Shown piece by piece: positions 38,223 through 47,386 of a DNA stretch of 58,211 nt. A program made the translations under genes and the position numbers. Origin of the DNA: Candidatus Zhuqueibacterota bacterium (GTDB lineage Bacteria; Zhuqueibacterota; Zhuqueibacteria; Zhuqueibacterales; Geothermadaptataceae); contig JAUZRQ010000055.1 of NCBI GenBank assembly GCA_030950365.1, positions 1-58,211 of the forward strand, in the 5' to 3' direction. Positions within the stretch are counted from its first letter, which is position 1. Each line of letters begins with the position of its first letter. Under the pieces are notes generated by a model that was not told the DNA's origin, ran no database searches, and saw only the letters and a program-made list of their open reading frames with translations.

Positions 38223-38748
38223 TGTCCTGTCCTTTTTACCATAACAGTCATCAAACAATCATTCGCACGCAGGCTGACCAATCAAAAGTGGCCGAAAATC
38301 GACCAAAAAGTTACAATAGTTGCACCAGATAATCAAGAAAATTTTATAGCTTTCTTGTTAACATTGATTAACATTTTCTCTAAAGCATTTTCATCGCTTT
38401 TGTGGCCGAATTTCGATTACATGGCTGGCTATGCACTTCCGGCTATTGCCGCAATGCCGAATGGGCCATGCTCCTCAAAATCGCATCCAACCGCTCGTTT
38501 TCCTGCTCCGCCTTTAGCAAAGCAATGCCGCCGGGGCCTGTCTGCACACGACCGGCAGTAGCTGTGTCTCTCAAGCCTCCAGGTAGGATTGGCTCAGCGG
38601 TCCTATCAGCGCTGCGATTGTCTGCACCGATTCCGGTTCATCAACAAATAACCGCGCATGGCGGAAAATTCCGATCGCTATTTTAATGAAAACATTAGCA
38701 ACCGAGTGGCCCGAATGCGGACGCTCGCATGTACCATTTCGGGGCAAA
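38223..38748. other. Intergenic region between gcvPB and HDAC-like gene
   Basis: Non-coding as far as I can see. A piece near 38434-38462 (CACTTCCGGCTATTGCCGC, then AATGCCGAAT) resembles a decayed copy of the 11322/42674 hairpin repeat. Around 38310-38400 it is A+T-rich and could hold the gcvPB promoter, but no clear -35/-10 pair stands out. Confidence 0.4.
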
Positions 38749-39636
38749 TTAGCGAAAAAATTGGTAGGCTTCCCAGCATGTAGTGACGTGGATATCCACC
38801 GTATGGCGAGTGTCGTAGGCATATCCCCCTCCCAGCGTCACCACCAGGGCCGCTTTTTGCTGGCGCGCAAATTCATACACACGCAGATCACGCTGACGCA
38901 GCCCCTCTTTGGTGAGCGCCAGGCTACCCAGTTGGTCCTGATAAAACGGATCCGCGCCGGCCTGATATAGAATCAATGTCGCTGAAAATTTTTTGCGGAT
39001 TTTCTCGAAGGCGCGATCCAGCAATTCCAGATATTCCTCGTCCTGGGTTCCGGCAGGCAAATGCAGATCCAGATCGCTGGATTCCTTGACCGGATAGATG
39101 TCTTTCTGGTGCATCGAAAAAGTAAATACGCGGCGTTCGCCCTGAAAAATTTTTGCTGTACCATTGCCCTGGTGCAGATCGAGGTCCACCACCAGCACCC
39201 GGCCTTTGGCTTTCTTTTTTAAGTATTTTTGCGCCGCCACCGCCAGATCGTTGATGTAACAAAATCCCTCCGCTTTTGCAGCAAAAGCATGATGAAAGCC
39301 GCCACCGATGTGCACGGCATAACCGCGCTGCATCGCCAGCTCAGTCGCTAAAATGGTGCCGCCCGCCGCCAGCTTGAACAGCGTAATAATTTCCCGGGTC
39401 AGCGGAAGCTCGGAAAACATCGTGCGTTGCGTCCACTTCAATTGTTCGATGTCTTCCAGATATGCCGGCGTGTGGACCAGCAGCAAGTCTTCCCGCGACG
39501 CTTCCTGCGGCTCATAGAATTCAGAATCGGCCACTCCCCGTTTCTTCAATTCCTTATAAACTCGCAGGTACTTCTCAACCGGAAAAACGTGTTCTCCAAA
39601 TTCGGCAAAATAGCGATCGGAATAAACGAATGGCAT
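38749..39636 (-). CDS. Histone deacetylase-superfamily hydrolase
   Basis: Zinc amidohydrolase of the HDAC/AcuC/AphA superfamily, 295 residues. Active-site signatures: GGFHHAFA (two histidines), VDLDLHQGNG (Asp and His zinc ligands), QAGADPFYQD (second Asp) and LGGGYA near the end. Bacterial members deacetylate acetyl-CoA synthetase, acetoin-pathway proteins or polyamines; which one applies here is open. ATG 39636 (MPFVYSDRYF) follows GGAG by ten bases. About 110 bases upstream is the terminator of a structured RNA, so expression may be attenuated. Confidence 0.9.
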   Translation of the reverse strand: MPFVYSDRYFAEFGEHVFPVEKYLRVYKELKKRGVADSEFYEPQEASREDLLLVHTPAYLEDIEQLKWTQRTMFSELPLTREIITLFKLAAGGTILATELAMQRGYAVHIGGGFHHAFAAKAEGFCYINDLAVAAQKYLKKKAKGRVLVVDLDLHQGNGTAKIFQGERRVFTFSMHQKDIYPVKESSDLDLHLPAGTQDEEYLELLDRAFEKIRKKFSATLILYQAGADPFYQDQLGSLALTKEGLRQRDLRVYEFARQQKAALVVTLGGGYAYDTRHTVDIHVTTCWEAYQFFR

Positions 39637-39745
39637 GCCAGAGCTTCTCCAGAAAATCCAACGAGTTATTGCGATCATTAAGGATGAATGGAATTCAGAG
39701 TGGATGTAATATAATCGATTTGTGGGGCAGTTTCAAAGGAAATAA

Positions 39746-39790
39746 AAAAAGAAGCCATCCCACGCCGACTTGAGATGGCTTCTTCGGGAT
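39746..39790 (-). terminator. Intrinsic terminator upstream of HDAC-like gene
   Basis: Minus strand GAAGAAGCCATC pairs with GATGGCTTC around a 14-base loop and is followed by TTTTTTTATTTCC. This is a textbook Rho-independent terminator located in front of, not behind, a same-strand gene, as in riboswitches or attenuators, or at the end of a small RNA. Confidence 0.9.
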
Positions 39791-40012
39791 TGGGGATCTT
39801 CGCCTGGTCCCCAGGGCTACGCAGGTGAAAGGACTGGCCGAATTCCCGGGGATAGAATCCTGCCAGCCGGTTAGCAGGGGAGACAGTTGAGGTAATGCGG
39901 ATCGAACCATGGGCAACTGGGGATGGGTTCGATCCAGATTATCTCAGGGGATTTTCACGCAATCGCCGAATAGGCGAATGTCCATCATTAGGCCGTCACG
40001 CATCGGCCTAAA
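39746..40012 (-). ncRNA. Structured leader or small RNA, class not identified
   Basis: Minus-strand RNA of roughly 265 bases ending in the terminator above. It contains successive stems: TTAGGCCG/CGGCCTAA (39989-40012), ATCGCC/GGCGAT-type (39962-39978), a long stem GGATCGAACC/GGTTCGATCC (about 39900-39935), CTGGC/GCCAG (about 39834-39866) and GGGGA/TCCCC (39793-39813). The part at 39806-39850 partly resembles the 3' consensus of the c-di-AMP (ydaO) riboswitch, but the 5' half of that class is missing, so I do not assign it. It lies between a response regulator gene and the HDAC-like gene. Confidence 0.6.
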
Positions 40013-40057
40013 GCGCGAAGCACCGCACGCGATGCGCCGCGCCTTCATGTATAGGCA

Positions 40058-40579
40058 TCAATTAAATTTGCGAAGCTGCTTTGCAGCCAGGTCGTACCAG
40101 TCCCGCTGGCGACCTCGACCTCTCCTTTCCTGGTTGTTAAATTTAGCTGCAAAGCAGAGATTTTCAACAACTACCAGCAACTCGCCGATCGAAAACGATT
40201 TTGGCAAGAAAAGCTGGATGCCGGCCTCGTGTAGCTTTTTTAATTTGTGGTGCGGCAGCGTCACTGCTGAAATCACAATCACCGGCAGATTTCGAGTCTT
40301 CTTGAACTGAGGCCGGTTGCGCAGCGCTTCAACGATTTCGCGCCCGCTCAGATCCGGAAGCATATAATCCAGCACCAGGCAATCAAACGTACGCTGTGCC
40401 AGTGCTTCCAGAGCCTTTTCGCCGCAGCTCACCACCTCGACATCGAGGTTGCGCTTTTTGGCATAAATTTGAAAAAGCTCCAAATAATCTGGGCTGTCGT
40501 CCACCAGAAGAATTTTAAATTTTCTCTCACAGGAGAGCTTGCGCTCTGTTGGTCGGTCGTGCAGCGCTATGATTCCCAT
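40058..40579 (-). CDS. Single-domain response regulator
   Basis: About 173 residues. The receiver (about 22-150) has DDSPDYLELF acidic pocket, acceptor Asp in LVLDYMLPDLSG, Ser in VIVISAVT and Lys in LPKSFS. A short N-terminal leader and a basic tail (QERRGRGRQRDWYDL) flank it; there is no output domain. ATG 40579 is chosen; the frame is open for a further 68 residues without receiver homology or ribosome site. No kinase is adjacent. Confidence 0.85.
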   Translation of the reverse strand: MGIIALHDRPTERKLSCERKFKILLVDDSPDYLELFQIYAKKRNLDVEVVSCGEKALEALAQRTFDCLVLDYMLPDLSGREIVEALRNRPQFKKTRNLPVIVISAVTLPHHKLKKLHEAGIQLFLPKSFSIGELLVVVENLCFAAKFNNQERRGRGRQRDWYDLAAKQLRKFN

Positions 40580-41442
40580 AGGTTGTAGATGCCTTTCCCT
40601 GATGCGTTCGTTCCAACTTACAGCAAGCAGTGTACCAAAACCAATCGAAAAGCCAGTGTTCTCCTTTTTAGATCGTTTTAACCTTTTAATTTTTAATGCA
40701 TTAAAATTTGCAAAAAATTTTGAAATCGAACCACCCTCACAGTTCGGAAGAATAATTTTGATACTCACCAACAGGCGTGACAATAGCCCAAAAACCAGCT
40801 AACCCATTGACTACACAGAAGTTATTTCCTGTGTATAATAAATGTGACAATTGACGAGCAAAGATAACATATTTTTTGTAAAAATGGGAATGAAATTCTG
40901 TTAACAAAATCCCTGAAACCTCAAAGGTGCCAGCGGTTTCTTTGACAGCGCCACAGCCCCTGCATCGGATCGCGGTTTTTTACTGAAAGAGCATGCCGAT
41001 GAACATCCGTGCCCGGTCCGCGTCCTTGCGTGGCCTGGAGAAATCAACCCTTATTTATTAAAGCTGTGGCTTTTCCAAAAACCGCTTTCAAATATCGGCC
41101 TGGCTCCGGGCCGTCGATGCTCTTCAAAGCGTCATCGGCCATATTCCTTATGCGAAAAAGCAGTATCGCAAATAGTATTTTCAAAAAAAACATAAAATAT
41201 CTGAAATAAAGTTTGCTTTTTACAATTTAATACCGTATACTGTTTTTGTTAAGCAATTGTACACGGGTTAATGCCTTTTTGAATTGGGTGAAATCATCAT
41301 AACGATTATTCTGACATGACCAAAGGCTCGCGGAGAATGGTACATTGCCACCATTTGAAGCGATTTTTTTTTACCCAAATCAAAAGCAATAACCAGAGTT
41401 GTACGTAATACCTATTTTTTATTAGTAGAAGGATCAGTTCAA
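40580..41442. other. Long A+T-rich intergenic region upstream of cold-shock gene
   Basis: No gene is supported. It contains the csp promoter at 41213-41241 and its long leader. Between 40800 and 41200 I see nothing recognisable apart from A+T-rich stretches and a few short imperfect inverted repeats. Confidence 0.5.
41213..41241 (+). promoter_or_regulatory. Sigma70-type promoter with long csp leader
   Basis: TTGCTT (41213-41218), a 17-bp spacer and TATACT (41236-41241). Start near 41248 leaves an untranslated leader of about 195 bases before the cold-shock ATG, a length like the cspA leader that acts as an RNA thermosensor. That the leader does so here is inference. Confidence 0.6.
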
Positions 41443-41643
41443 ATGGAAACTGGAATTGTCAAGTGGTTCAACAGCTCAAAGGGCTACGGCTTTATCACCC
41501 GCGAACAGGGCGACGACGTCTTTGTTCATTACAATGCCATCGAAGGCGAAGGTTTCAAGACTCTTGAAGAAGGCGATCGCGTGCAGTTTGAAGTTGCACA
41601 GGGGCCCAAGGGGCTGCAGGCAACCAACGTCTCCAAAATATAA
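41443..41643 (+). CDS. Cold-shock domain protein
   Basis: 66-residue single-strand nucleic-acid-binding OB-fold. RNP1 (KGYGFI) and RNP2 (DVFVHY) are both intact, and the start [18 protein letters not shown] is typical of CspA-family proteins. AAGGA precedes the ATG. It acts as an RNA chaperone; whether it is cold-induced or constitutive cannot be told, though the long leader hints at post-transcriptional control. Monocistronic with a terminator 20 bases after the stop. Confidence 0.97.
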   Translation: METGIVKWFNSSKGYGFITREQGDDVFVHYNAIEGEGFKTLEEGDRVQFEVAQGPKGLQATNVSKI

Positions 41644-41663
41644 GTGACGAACTGCGAAACACA

Positions 41664-41692
41664 AAACCCCGGCCATTCGGTCGGGGTTTTTT
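41664..41692. terminator. Bidirectional terminator between csp and queE
   Basis: AAACCCCG (41664) pairs with CGGGGTTT (41682-41689), followed by TTTTATTTT rightward; leftward the same stem is followed by TTTTGTG. It lies between convergent genes. Confidence 0.92.
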
Positions 41693-41714
41693 ATTTTCTG
41701 CCCACCTGAAGCGT

Positions 41715-42410
41715 TCACACGCCTTTGCGATCCGGCCCCCAGATGATTTTGTGCAGTTGGGTCTGCAATCGGGCTCGTAAGCCGGACTGCAAAAGCCACT
41801 CCGCCAGTTTTTCATATTCCAGCTCTCCCCACACCGGCGAAAACAGCAGCTGCGGCCCATGCTGCAAATCATGCTTTCGAATTACCTCCACCGCCCAGTC
41901 GAAATCGGCCCGATCGCGAACCACGAACTTTACCTGATCTTTGGCTTCGAGATAGCGCAGGTTTGGCCAGTGGTTTTTCTCCGCCTCGCCGCTTCCCGGA
42001 CACTTGATGTCCATAATTTTCACCACGCGCCGATCCAGCACTGAAATATCCCGATGACCGCCGGTTTCGATTAGCACTGTGTAGCCTCTGTCCAGCAGGA
42101 GAGTGGCGAATTCGGGCAGGGCTTTTTGCAGCAAAGGCTCTCCGCCGGTGAGCTCCACCAGCGTGCACGGCCATTGCCGGATATGTTCCAGGATTTCATC
42201 GAAGCGCCATTTACGCCCGCCATAAAACGCATACTCGGTATCGCACCAGGTGCAGCGCAGATCGCAGCCCGTGGTGCGGATAAAAATGCATGGCAACCCG
42301 GCATAGGTGGATTCCCCCTGAATGGAATAAAAAATTTCGGTGAGTCGGAGATAGCTTTGCTTCCCCTCTACCGGCTTTTTCGCGACTTGCTGTTTTGACA
42401 TTTGCTGCAC
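41715..42410 (-). CDS. queE: 7-carboxy-7-deazaguanine synthase (radical SAM)
   Basis: Converts carboxy-tetrahydropterin to 7-carboxy-7-deazaguanine in queuosine synthesis. About 231 residues. Signatures: FYSIQGESTYAG, the radical-SAM cluster CDLRCTWCDT (CX3CX2C), VELTGGEPLLQ and IETGGHRDI. GTG 42410 is favoured since GGAG lies seven bases upstream; an ATG nine bases on is possible. Other queuosine genes are not adjacent. Confidence 0.94.
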   Translation of the reverse strand: MQQMSKQQVAKKPVEGKQSYLRLTEIFYSIQGESTYAGLPCIFIRTTGCDLRCTWCDTEYAFYGGRKWRFDEILEHIRQWPCTLVELTGGEPLLQKALPEFATLLLDRGYTVLIETGGHRDISVLDRRVVKIMDIKCPGSGEAEKNHWPNLRYLEAKDQVKFVVRDRADFDWAVEVIRKHDLQHGPQLLFSPVWGELEYEKLAEWLLQSGLRARLQTQLHKIIWGPDRKGV

Positions 42411-42840
42411 AGCCAACTCCTGACATGTTTATCTCATCAGCCGGAAATGTCCTCCGGCCTGAATGTCGGTGAATTTAACTCCTAAAGTTAACTCACGGAT
42501 CGGGAAAATTCAAATGGATTCGGGGCGAGGATGAAAGCCGATGAGCGAGAATTCATGCGTTAATGATGAGGTAAGGTGTCTACCTCGCTCATCTGTTCGT
42601 TTCTATTCATTGAAACTTGCCAGAAACTGCACCATTCACCCTGTCATTCCATGAGGAGCATCCGGCTATAAGCTTCCGGCTTTCAGCGGCTCCCATTTAC
42701 CCGCCGCTGAAAGCCGGAATACCCAATAAGGGCTTGTAGCTGAATAGATGTAGTCGGGCATGATTTGGAAAAGGTATTTGCGGTAGCTGAATATTACTCT
42801 CGATGCATTTCAATGCGTGTCCTCTCTGCTCGCTTCTTCG
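42411..42840. other. Intergenic region with hairpin repeat
   Basis: Non-coding. Holds the hairpin repeat at 42674-42725. GAATAGATGTAGTCGGGCA (about 42742) resembles GAATGGCATCGGGCACGATT at 44226, suggesting a second small dispersed repeat. Confidence 0.4.
42674..42725. repeat. Dispersed hairpin repeat, copy B
   Basis: CTTCCGGCTTTCAGCGGC and GCCGCTGAAAGCCGGAA form a near-perfect stem around CTCCCATTTACCC. The same arrangement, more diverged, occurs at 11322-11375, including the loop word CTCCCA. Confidence 0.75.
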
Positions 42841-44157
42841 CTATTCTGATCTACGAAATAAATGCCCGTATTTCAACTCCATCCCTTCCCCCCACGGTCG
42901 GTAGGTATTACAAAATTCGATGCGCTCGCCCAGCGGCGGATGCGATGACCGCCACAGCTTGTACAACCAGCCCGGACGCGGATTGGCCAGATTCTCCTGC
43001 TGCAGTTTCACAAACGCCATGGCGGCGGCGTAATTGTTTTGTGTAATCTCCAATCCGAACCGGTCGGCTTCGTGCTCCTGATACCGCGAAAAGCCCATCA
43101 AAATGGGCGAAAACACCAGCATGAACACGTTGAAAATCAAAATGAGCAGCGGCAGCGAGGCGATGTCGGCCAGGTTGCTGAAGCCAAATTTGTGCTGAAA
43201 TCGCCGGATCAGCCCGCCAGTCAGGCGGTAGGCCAGATAAAGTGCCACCAGAATGAATGCCGAAAAGAAAAACACGCTCTTCCACACATGGCCGAGCACA
43301 TAATGTCCCATTTCGTGTCCCATCACGAACAGCAACTCGTCCTCGTTCAGCTTCTCGATGATCGTATCCCAAAGCACGATACGCTTGGTGCCCATGAAGC
43401 CGGTGACGTAGGCGTTCACCGCCCTGGTATCCACACTTTTGTTGACTTCATACACACGACTGCCTTCGATGCCGGCTTTCTCGGCCAGGGCCAGGATTTT
43501 GGTCTCGAGCTGCTTGTTTTTCATCGGGCCGAAATCGTTGAACAGCGGCGCGATCCAGATCGGCGAAATCATCACGACAAAAAAGATCACCGGGATGGCG
43601 GCCAAACTGGTGTACAGCCACCAGCGGCGTGGACTTTTCTTCAGCAACAGGTACGGAATCCACAAAAATAGCGAGCCGGTGATGATGCCGACCAGCAGTG
43701 CCTTCAAGCTATCACCAAACCACTTGTTGAATGTCTGATTAGACAGGCCATAGGCATGCTGGCGCACGTAACCCTGATAATACGATAGCGGCCAGTCGAT
43801 GATGTAATTGAAAATCATGTAGATGGCAAAGTACGCCGCCAGAATGAAAAACCATTTCTTGCCGATGCGCGTCACCCAGTCACGGATGAGAGCAGACAGG
43901 CCGGTGAACAGGAAAAAGGCTGGCACCAGAAGTCCCCATAACACATTGATCACCCACAGCACATTGCCGCTGCGGTAGTAGCGCATGGCCTTCTCGCTCG
44001 GCTCGGGCACAGCCACCGGCCCCTGGGGTGAGGTCGCCAGAGTGTCCTGCTGCATTTCCATCGCCTGCATCGCTTTTGTCCTTTCCGGCGATTCTTGCGC
44101 CCACACAAATGCAACGCCAAACAATAGCAACAAAATAATCAAAGCGATATGTTTCAT
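42841..44157 (-). CDS. M48 (Ste24/HtpX-like) membrane metalloprotease
   Basis: Zinc protease of the CAAX-protease-1/M48 family, 438 residues. A signal peptide (MKHIALIILLLLFGVAFVWA) starts at ATG 44157, placed directly after GGAGGGAGCC. Several membrane helices follow (about 70-230), then the catalytic HEMGHYVLGH near residue 279, further helices and the third ligand in EHEADRFGL. The C-terminal SSHPPLGERI is also typical of the family. It is probably a quality-control protease of the inner membrane. The next gene upstream encodes a secreted M28 peptidase. Confidence 0.93.
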   Translation of the reverse strand: MKHIALIILLLLFGVAFVWAQESPERTKAMQAMEMQQDTLATSPQGPVAVPEPSEKAMRYYRSGNVLWVINVLWGLLVPAFFLFTGLSALIRDWVTRIGKKWFFILAAYFAIYMIFNYIIDWPLSYYQGYVRQHAYGLSNQTFNKWFGDSLKALLVGIITGSLFLWIPYLLLKKSPRRWWLYTSLAAIPVIFFVVMISPIWIAPLFNDFGPMKNKQLETKILALAEKAGIEGSRVYEVNKSVDTRAVNAYVTGFMGTKRIVLWDTIIEKLNEDELLFVMGHEMGHYVLGHVWKSVFFFSAFILVALYLAYRLTGGLIRRFQHKFGFSNLADIASLPLLILIFNVFMLVFSPILMGFSRYQEHEADRFGLEITQNNYAAAMAFVKLQQENLANPRPGWLYKLWRSSHPPLGERIEFCNTYRPWGEGMELKYGHLFRRSE

Positions 44158-44279
44158 GGCTCCCTCCGCAAAATAAATACAGAAAACCGATGGGGGGTAT
44201 TTCAATTCTCCAATAGAGATTTGTTGAATGGCATCGGGCACGATTTAAAAAACTTTGTGCACTTTGTGGTTTAGCAATC

Positions 44280-45677
44280 TCACCGCACCGGCCGCGGAAA
44301 CACCGGCAGACTCTCATGCCCTTTGGCATCCACCGACTGCACGGCGAAAAAGAAGTTATCTTTGGAATATGGCAGCGTCACCGTGGTGTCGCTGACAAAA
44401 AACTTGCGCTGCCAGACCGGGCTTGTGGTTTCGCGTATGAGCACGTAATAGCCGGCCGGTTTGCCCTGTTCCGGCGGCGACCAACGCAGGGTCGTGAAGT
44501 TGGTCAACCGGCTGACGACGATACCAACGTCCCGCGGCTGTCCTGGCGCCAGCGCCAGATTGGCCAGAGTGGCCAGATTCACGCGCGCCACCTGCGCAGC
44601 ATAGCCGAAGTCCACAAACTCCGGCAAATCACCGTATTGCACGCCGTTTTCGGTGCGCACATCCTGATGCTGATGCCGGTAATCTTCGTTCATTTCAGTG
44701 ATGCGCACGGCGGCAAAGCCGAGCTGGCTGAACGGTGTGTGGTCGCCGCCGCGCAGGAAACGGTCGCGGCGGTAGATCATCACCACGGTCATCTGGTCCA
44801 CATAGCGCTCGCCGACCTCTTTGATGTAGCGGGCGAACTGCCGCGCCGGATAGTCATTTTCGCCGCCCACAGACCGGCGGATGCGCGCCTGCCGCTCGGT
44901 CTCATTTTCTGGCACGCCTTCGCTGAACACACGCACGCGCAGGTTGTCTTTCAGATTGGTGCCGCTGGATATCGTGTTGCCCACCACATCGTTGGTGATC
45001 ATGGCCACCACATTCCAGCCTTCGTCTTTGGCGCGCTGCGCCAGATGTTTGGAGCCGTACAGCCCCTGTTCTTCCCCGGCCACCGCCGCGAAAATGATCG
45101 TCGCCGGAAACGCTCGCTGGCTCATCACCCGGGCCAGCTCCATCACCACGGCCGTGCCGGAGGCATCGTCGTTGGCGCCCGGCGCAAAACTGGTGGAATC
45201 CAGCGGGTTGGATGCGCGGGAGTCATAATGCCCGCTGATGATGAACACGCGGTTATCGACAGGATCGGTGCCCTGCAAAATCGCCAGCACGTTTTTCATG
45301 GTTACGGCGCGCGTGACGCGCCGGCCGTCTGGCTGAACCGCAAACGGGGCTAATTCCACCCTGAGACGGCCGCCGGAGGCCCTGGCATAGCGTTCGAATT
45401 CGGCTTTGATCCACCGCCGCGCCGCGCCAATGCCTTTTTTCGCATCGGTCGTGTTGCTCATTGAATGCCGGGTATGAAAACTCACCAACTTCCGAATGAG
45501 ACGCTCAATGGAATCGGCAGAGACTTCCTGTGCCATTTTAGCAATTTCTGGATCGCGCTTTTGAATGATAGTCTGCGCAGCCCCTTTTTGGGTGAAGGCC
45601 CAGCCAGCAAGGAAAGATAGAATCGTAACGGCACGAATGATTTGCGAAAACCCGGTTTTCCAGGATGGCAACAACAT
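44280..45677 (-). CDS. Secreted M28 metallopeptidase with FnIII-like tail
   Basis: Zn-dependent aminopeptidase/carboxypeptidase family M28, 465 residues. N-terminal signal segment (about 12-35), then catalytic domain with SGHYDSRAS, GANDDASGTAVVMELAR and the Glu pair in AGEEQGLYGS, and the last His region near RGGDHTPFSQLGF. The C-terminal about 85 residues (SRLTNFTTLRWSPPEQGKPA) form a fibronectin-III-like module. AAGGAGG precedes the ATG. Likely scavenges extracellular peptides. Confidence 0.92.
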   Translation of the reverse strand: MLLPSWKTGFSQIIRAVTILSFLAGWAFTQKGAAQTIIQKRDPEIAKMAQEVSADSIERLIRKLVSFHTRHSMSNTTDAKKGIGAARRWIKAEFERYARASGGRLRVELAPFAVQPDGRRVTRAVTMKNVLAILQGTDPVDNRVFIISGHYDSRASNPLDSTSFAPGANDDASGTAVVMELARVMSQRAFPATIIFAAVAGEEQGLYGSKHLAQRAKDEGWNVVAMITNDVVGNTISSGTNLKDNLRVRVFSEGVPENETERQARIRRSVGGENDYPARQFARYIKEVGERYVDQMTVVMIYRRDRFLRGGDHTPFSQLGFAAVRITEMNEDYRHQHQDVRTENGVQYGDLPEFVDFGYAAQVARVNLATLANLALAPGQPRDVGIVVSRLTNFTTLRWSPPEQGKPAGYYVLIRETTSPVWQRKFFVSDTTVTLPYSKDNFFFAVQSVDAKGHESLPVFPRPVR

Positions 45678-46066
45678 ACAAATCCTCCTTTTGAAAACAA
45701 AATGTTATGCCTGTCGAATTGTAACGATTCAGCTATTTTCGTTTGATGAAATCTTGCATGTCATCAAGAGCAGCCTCCAGACGGAAGCGACTGCCACTCT
45801 CTTAACATTCGCTGGCGATGACAGGTCAACTTTTTCTAAACTGAAAATGGTTTCACAGCCACTCTTGATTGTTTGCAACGCTCTATAAGAACACGGATAT
45901 GGAAATGCTCTGGCTGAAAACCAATATAGAAACAGGGTTTAGGTTAATGGCAGGAACGCTGATTCGCAAGATAAATCGAACTACTGTACGGTGGGATTGG
46001 CGGAAGGTTTGCGAGAAAGCACACCTGAACGCGAATCAATCGCTAATCTTGTATGGCAAAATGGCT
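45678..46066. other. Intergenic region, possible decayed REP
   Basis: No gene. Near 45759-45822 GTCATCAAGAGCAGCCTCC, GGAAGCGACTGCC and ATTCGCTGGCGATGACAGG together echo the outer arms and order of the REP-like module at 120-265, but with heavy divergence. Confidence 0.35.
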
Positions 46067-46675
46067 TCACTCGGTACCATAATCGAAAACCTCTTTCAGG
46101 TCCACTTCCAGACCGGCCACCGTGTGCGAGGCCAACCGACCCGTTTTTTCAAGGCGGTTGTTGAGCTTCAATTCATTCCCCTGCAGGACGTACTGTTCGA
46201 TCCATTGTTCCTTTGGGTGAACAATCCAGTATTCCCGAACACCATGCTCCCCGTAAATGGCCTTCTTTAGCCCGAAGTCGTATTGCTCGCTTGCCGGCGA
46301 CAGGATTTCAATGATCCAATCCGGGGCGCCTTGTACGCAGGCATGTTGGATAATCGCCTTTCTGTCTTTCAGGATGACCAGAATATCGGGTTGAACCACA
46401 TTGATTTCGCTGAGGACCACATCGCACGGGGCGTGCAGGACGATCCCCACCGGTTGCTTCTGGAAAAATGTGCGAATGATAAACTCAAGATTCCCCGAGA
46501 CAATCTGGTGCATGGTATTGGGAGCCGCGACCCTAATCAATTCCCCTTTCAGAATTTCATAACGCTCCCCGGTATCCGGCAGGGCCAGATAGTCCTGATA
46601 GGTGAACGGTCTGGCCGCCGCTTTGTACCTGGCAATGATATCCTGAATTCGATTTTTAGCAGTGCTGGCACTCAT
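46067..46675 (-). CDS. Uma2-family endonuclease-like protein, copy 1
   Basis: 202 residues of the Uma2/DUF820 PD-(D/E)XK fold. Conserved elements: RPFTYQDYLALPD, YEILKGELI, the active-site DVVLSEINVVQPDILVI and DWIIEILSPAS, and EYWIVHPKEQWIEQY. The start (MSASTAKNRIQD) follows GGAGAAGGG. Biological role is unclear; such genes are often multicopy in cyanobacteria and FCB bacteria. It is a tandem paralogue of the next gene. Confidence 0.88.
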   Translation of the reverse strand: MSASTAKNRIQDIIARYKAAARPFTYQDYLALPDTGERYEILKGELIRVAAPNTMHQIVSGNLEFIIRTFFQKQPVGIVLHAPCDVVLSEINVVQPDILVILKDRKAIIQHACVQGAPDWIIEILSPASEQYDFGLKKAIYGEHGVREYWIVHPKEQWIEQYVLQGNELKLNNRLEKTGRLASHTVAGLEVDLKEVFDYGTE

Positions 46676-46703
46676 AAGCCCTTCTCCATCACAAAAATTG
46701 AGT

Positions 46704-47312
46704 TTATTTGACCTCCACAGGAAAAACATCCTGCCATGTTAATGTGAATCCGGGCAGGCAATCGGCGTTGAGTTGCCCGGTGCGTTCAAGCATTGCCGTG
46801 GTCTCAAAGCCAGCGTCCTTCAATACGCACTTTTCGATCCACTGCTCGTTCGGATGCACGATCCAGTATTCCTTCACGCCAAATTCTGCATAAATTTCCT
46901 TTTTGGTCTGCCGATCGTATGTTTCCGTGCTCGGGGAAAGGATTTCGATCACCCAGTCGGGGGCGCCCTGGATGTTCGCCTCTTTAATGATGGATTGTCT
47001 CTCATTGCGGATAATCACAATATCCGGCTGCAGAACATTGACCTCACTCAACACCACATCCACCGGCGCATGCAGCAATTGATCTATGGGATGGCCTTCA
47101 AGAAAACGGCCAATAGCAAATATTAATTTTAAGCTAATGCGCTGATGCACGGTTTCCGGCGCTGGCGACATGATCAATTCCCCCCGCAGAATTTGATAAC
47201 GATGACCGTTGTCGGGCAGGAGAAGATAATCGGCGTAGGTGAAAGCACGGGAAGGTGTTTTGTACGAGGCAGCCATATCCTGTACGCGGTTTCCCCTCTG
47301 CTTCGCGCTCAT
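46704..47312 (-). CDS. Uma2-family endonuclease-like protein, copy 2
   Basis: 202 residues, clearly a duplicate of copy 1: RAFTYADYLLLPD, YQILRGELI, DVVLSEVNVLQPDIVII, DWVIEILSPST and EYWIVHPNEQWIEK align without gaps. The two are separated by 28 bp and are probably co-transcribed. Catalytic acidic residues are preserved in both copies, so neither looks decayed. Confidence 0.88.
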   Translation of the reverse strand: MSAKQRGNRVQDMAASYKTPSRAFTYADYLLLPDNGHRYQILRGELIMSPAPETVHQRISLKLIFAIGRFLEGHPIDQLLHAPVDVVLSEVNVLQPDIVIIRNERQSIIKEANIQGAPDWVIEILSPSTETYDRQTKKEIYAEFGVKEYWIVHPNEQWIEKCVLKDAGFETTAMLERTGQLNADCLPGFTLTWQDVFPVEVK

Positions 47313-47386
47313 GGCCTGAACACCCTGTTAAACTTGCCTGGCTTTTCGAAGGCAATATAGCCCATTTTGCCACCAATTTCAACAAT

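Noticed and set aside
39695-39916. Minus-strand frame of 73 codons upstream of the HDAC-like gene
   Set aside because: It spans the stems and terminator of the structured RNA and has no ribosome site; structure explains the sequence better than coding.
39800-39940. c-di-AMP (ydaO) riboswitch
   Set aside because: Only the 3' consensus is partly matched; the two GGGG-containing 5' motifs are not in the expected order, so I left the RNA unassigned.
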